From JAJDAT01 sp964344185 (GTDB lineage Bacteria; Nitrospinota; Nitrospinia; Nitrospinales; JAJDAT01), in the NCBI GenBank assembly GCA_964344185.1, contig CAYFMN010000002.1:186001-250000 (forward strand): a DNA stretch of 64,000 nt. The letters are read 5' to 3'. Within the stretch, counting starts at the first letter, position 1, and every line of letters begins with the position of its first letter. Below, one piece after another: positions 63,596-64,000 of this stretch. The position numbers and the translations under genes were made by a program. Below the pieces are notes generated by a model that did not search any database, had not been told where the DNA came from, and saw only the letters and a program-made list of their open reading frames with translations.

Positions 63596-63922
63596 TTTTT
63601 CTTTTCAGGAAAGTATTTTGCCAGGACGGCTTGCACCGCTTCGGGTTTGTGGAATTGATCGACCAGGTCTTCGCCGCTATAAGAGTTCAAAGCGCCGACT
63701 TCCGTATATCGGAGATGACGCAAGCCCTCGGCATTGGCGTCAAAGCTACCATTGGGTAATAACGCCACATCCATTAGCCTCAAACGGATAGAGATAAAGA
63801 ACCGTTTCGTAACTATCCAAATCCCAAACCTGAATCCGCCCAGCGTCGGCGAGTTTTTTTGCGAACTTTTGGTCTTCGTGGGCGTAGCTGATAAAAACGT
63901 CGTATTTGTAATCTTCGAGCAT
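63592..63922 (-). pseudogene. Remnant of a TIR-WD40-type gene
   Basis: From ATG 63922 the frame starts a TIR domain (MLEDYKYDVFISYAHEDQKF, AKKLAD) and jumps at once to a WD40-like end (GRIQVWDLDSYETVLYLYPF, EANG), then shifts frame and continues as VALLPNGSFDANAEGLRHLR...VDQFHKPEAVQAVLAKYFPE. The TIR core, its catalytic Glu region and nearly all WD40 blades are gone. The intact parent would be a TIR-STAND/WD40 protein of the kind linked to phage defence or NAD cleavage. The remnant probably makes no working protein. Confidence 0.65.
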
Positions 63923-64000
63923 GGTTTGGCTTTTGAAAAAATTTATGAATGCCAAATTCTACACGGATTTAGGTTTTATGCCAAGGGGGGATTTTTAAAT

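Noticed and set aside
1..64000. tRNA, rRNA or complete insertion sequences
   Set aside because: No cloverleaf-like or rRNA-like sequence and no transposase ORF was recognised in any spacer.

Overview
The window is AT-rich, densely coded DNA from a Gram-negative bacterium. It looks like a draft single-cell or metagenome assembly: four runs of exactly ten N interrupt it, and several genes carry single-base-type frameshifts. Gram-negative signs are AsmA-like and MacAB-like envelope proteins, lipoprotein and Sec signals, and type IV pilus minor pilins. Gene content (FkbH-type HAD protein, TMTC-like TPR membrane protein, geranylgeranyl-reductase-family flavoprotein, SDR-DUF2867 protein, orthocaspase, many response regulators, many TTG starts) would suit an uncultured marine lineage such as Nitrospinota or a deltaproteobacterial-grade group, but nothing fixes the taxon.

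Layout. 1-5.2 kb is a division and cell-wall (dcw) cluster: murB 3' end, a 61-aa ORF, ddl, ftsQ, ftsA, ftsZ. 5.2-11.3 kb has a DUF547 protein, a HAD phosphatase, a frameshifted CRP-PAS-LuxR regulator and a three-gene minor pilin operon. 11.3-15 kb is a probable light-response block: a CarH/LitR-type B12 photoreceptor repressor, a 55-aa ORF, a secreted two-repeat His-rich protein whose promoter is bracketed by TAGACA boxes, and a CPD photolyase. 15-21.3 kb has a parvulin, a methyltransferase, a DJ-1-like protein without its cysteine, a molybdopterin oxidoreductase and a zinc-ribbon unknown. 21.3-25.8 kb is a MacAB-like ABC export operon with two frameshifts.

26-40 kb holds signalling genes (REC-GGDEF-like, CheR, two paralogous response regulators, two tiny membrane ORFs), a geranylgeranyl-reductase-family/DUF2867 pair, a secreted orthocaspase with EF-hand and PEGA domain, a cobalamin-binding protein, a cupin, a TPR lipoprotein, a striking fusion of an IF3 N-terminal domain to an unknown domain, an RNase Z-like hydrolase, and prfB with its programmed +1 frameshift.

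41.2-48.6 kb is a co-directional biosynthetic cluster (radical SAM, hexapeptide acyltransferase, ACP, PIG-L deacetylase, MaoC, SDR, FkbH, GT2) that probably makes an acylated glycan or related ACP-borne metabolite. 48.6-55.8 kb has a rhodanese, a TMTC-like protein, a thiamine-diphosphate 2-oxoacid decarboxylase facing a tryptophanase, and an SLC13 carrier. 56-61 kb has a second radical SAM gene, leuC-leuD, and a pair of secreted proteins (FGE-like and LRR). 61-64 kb has a hybrid histidine kinase and a decayed TIR-WD40 gene.

An interspersed hairpin element of about 100 bp occurs twice in full (29055-29155, 59241-59340) and once as a 44-bp internal-deletion form (38777-38820), always just 3' of genes. 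No tRNA, rRNA, CRISPR array or complete transposon was seen.
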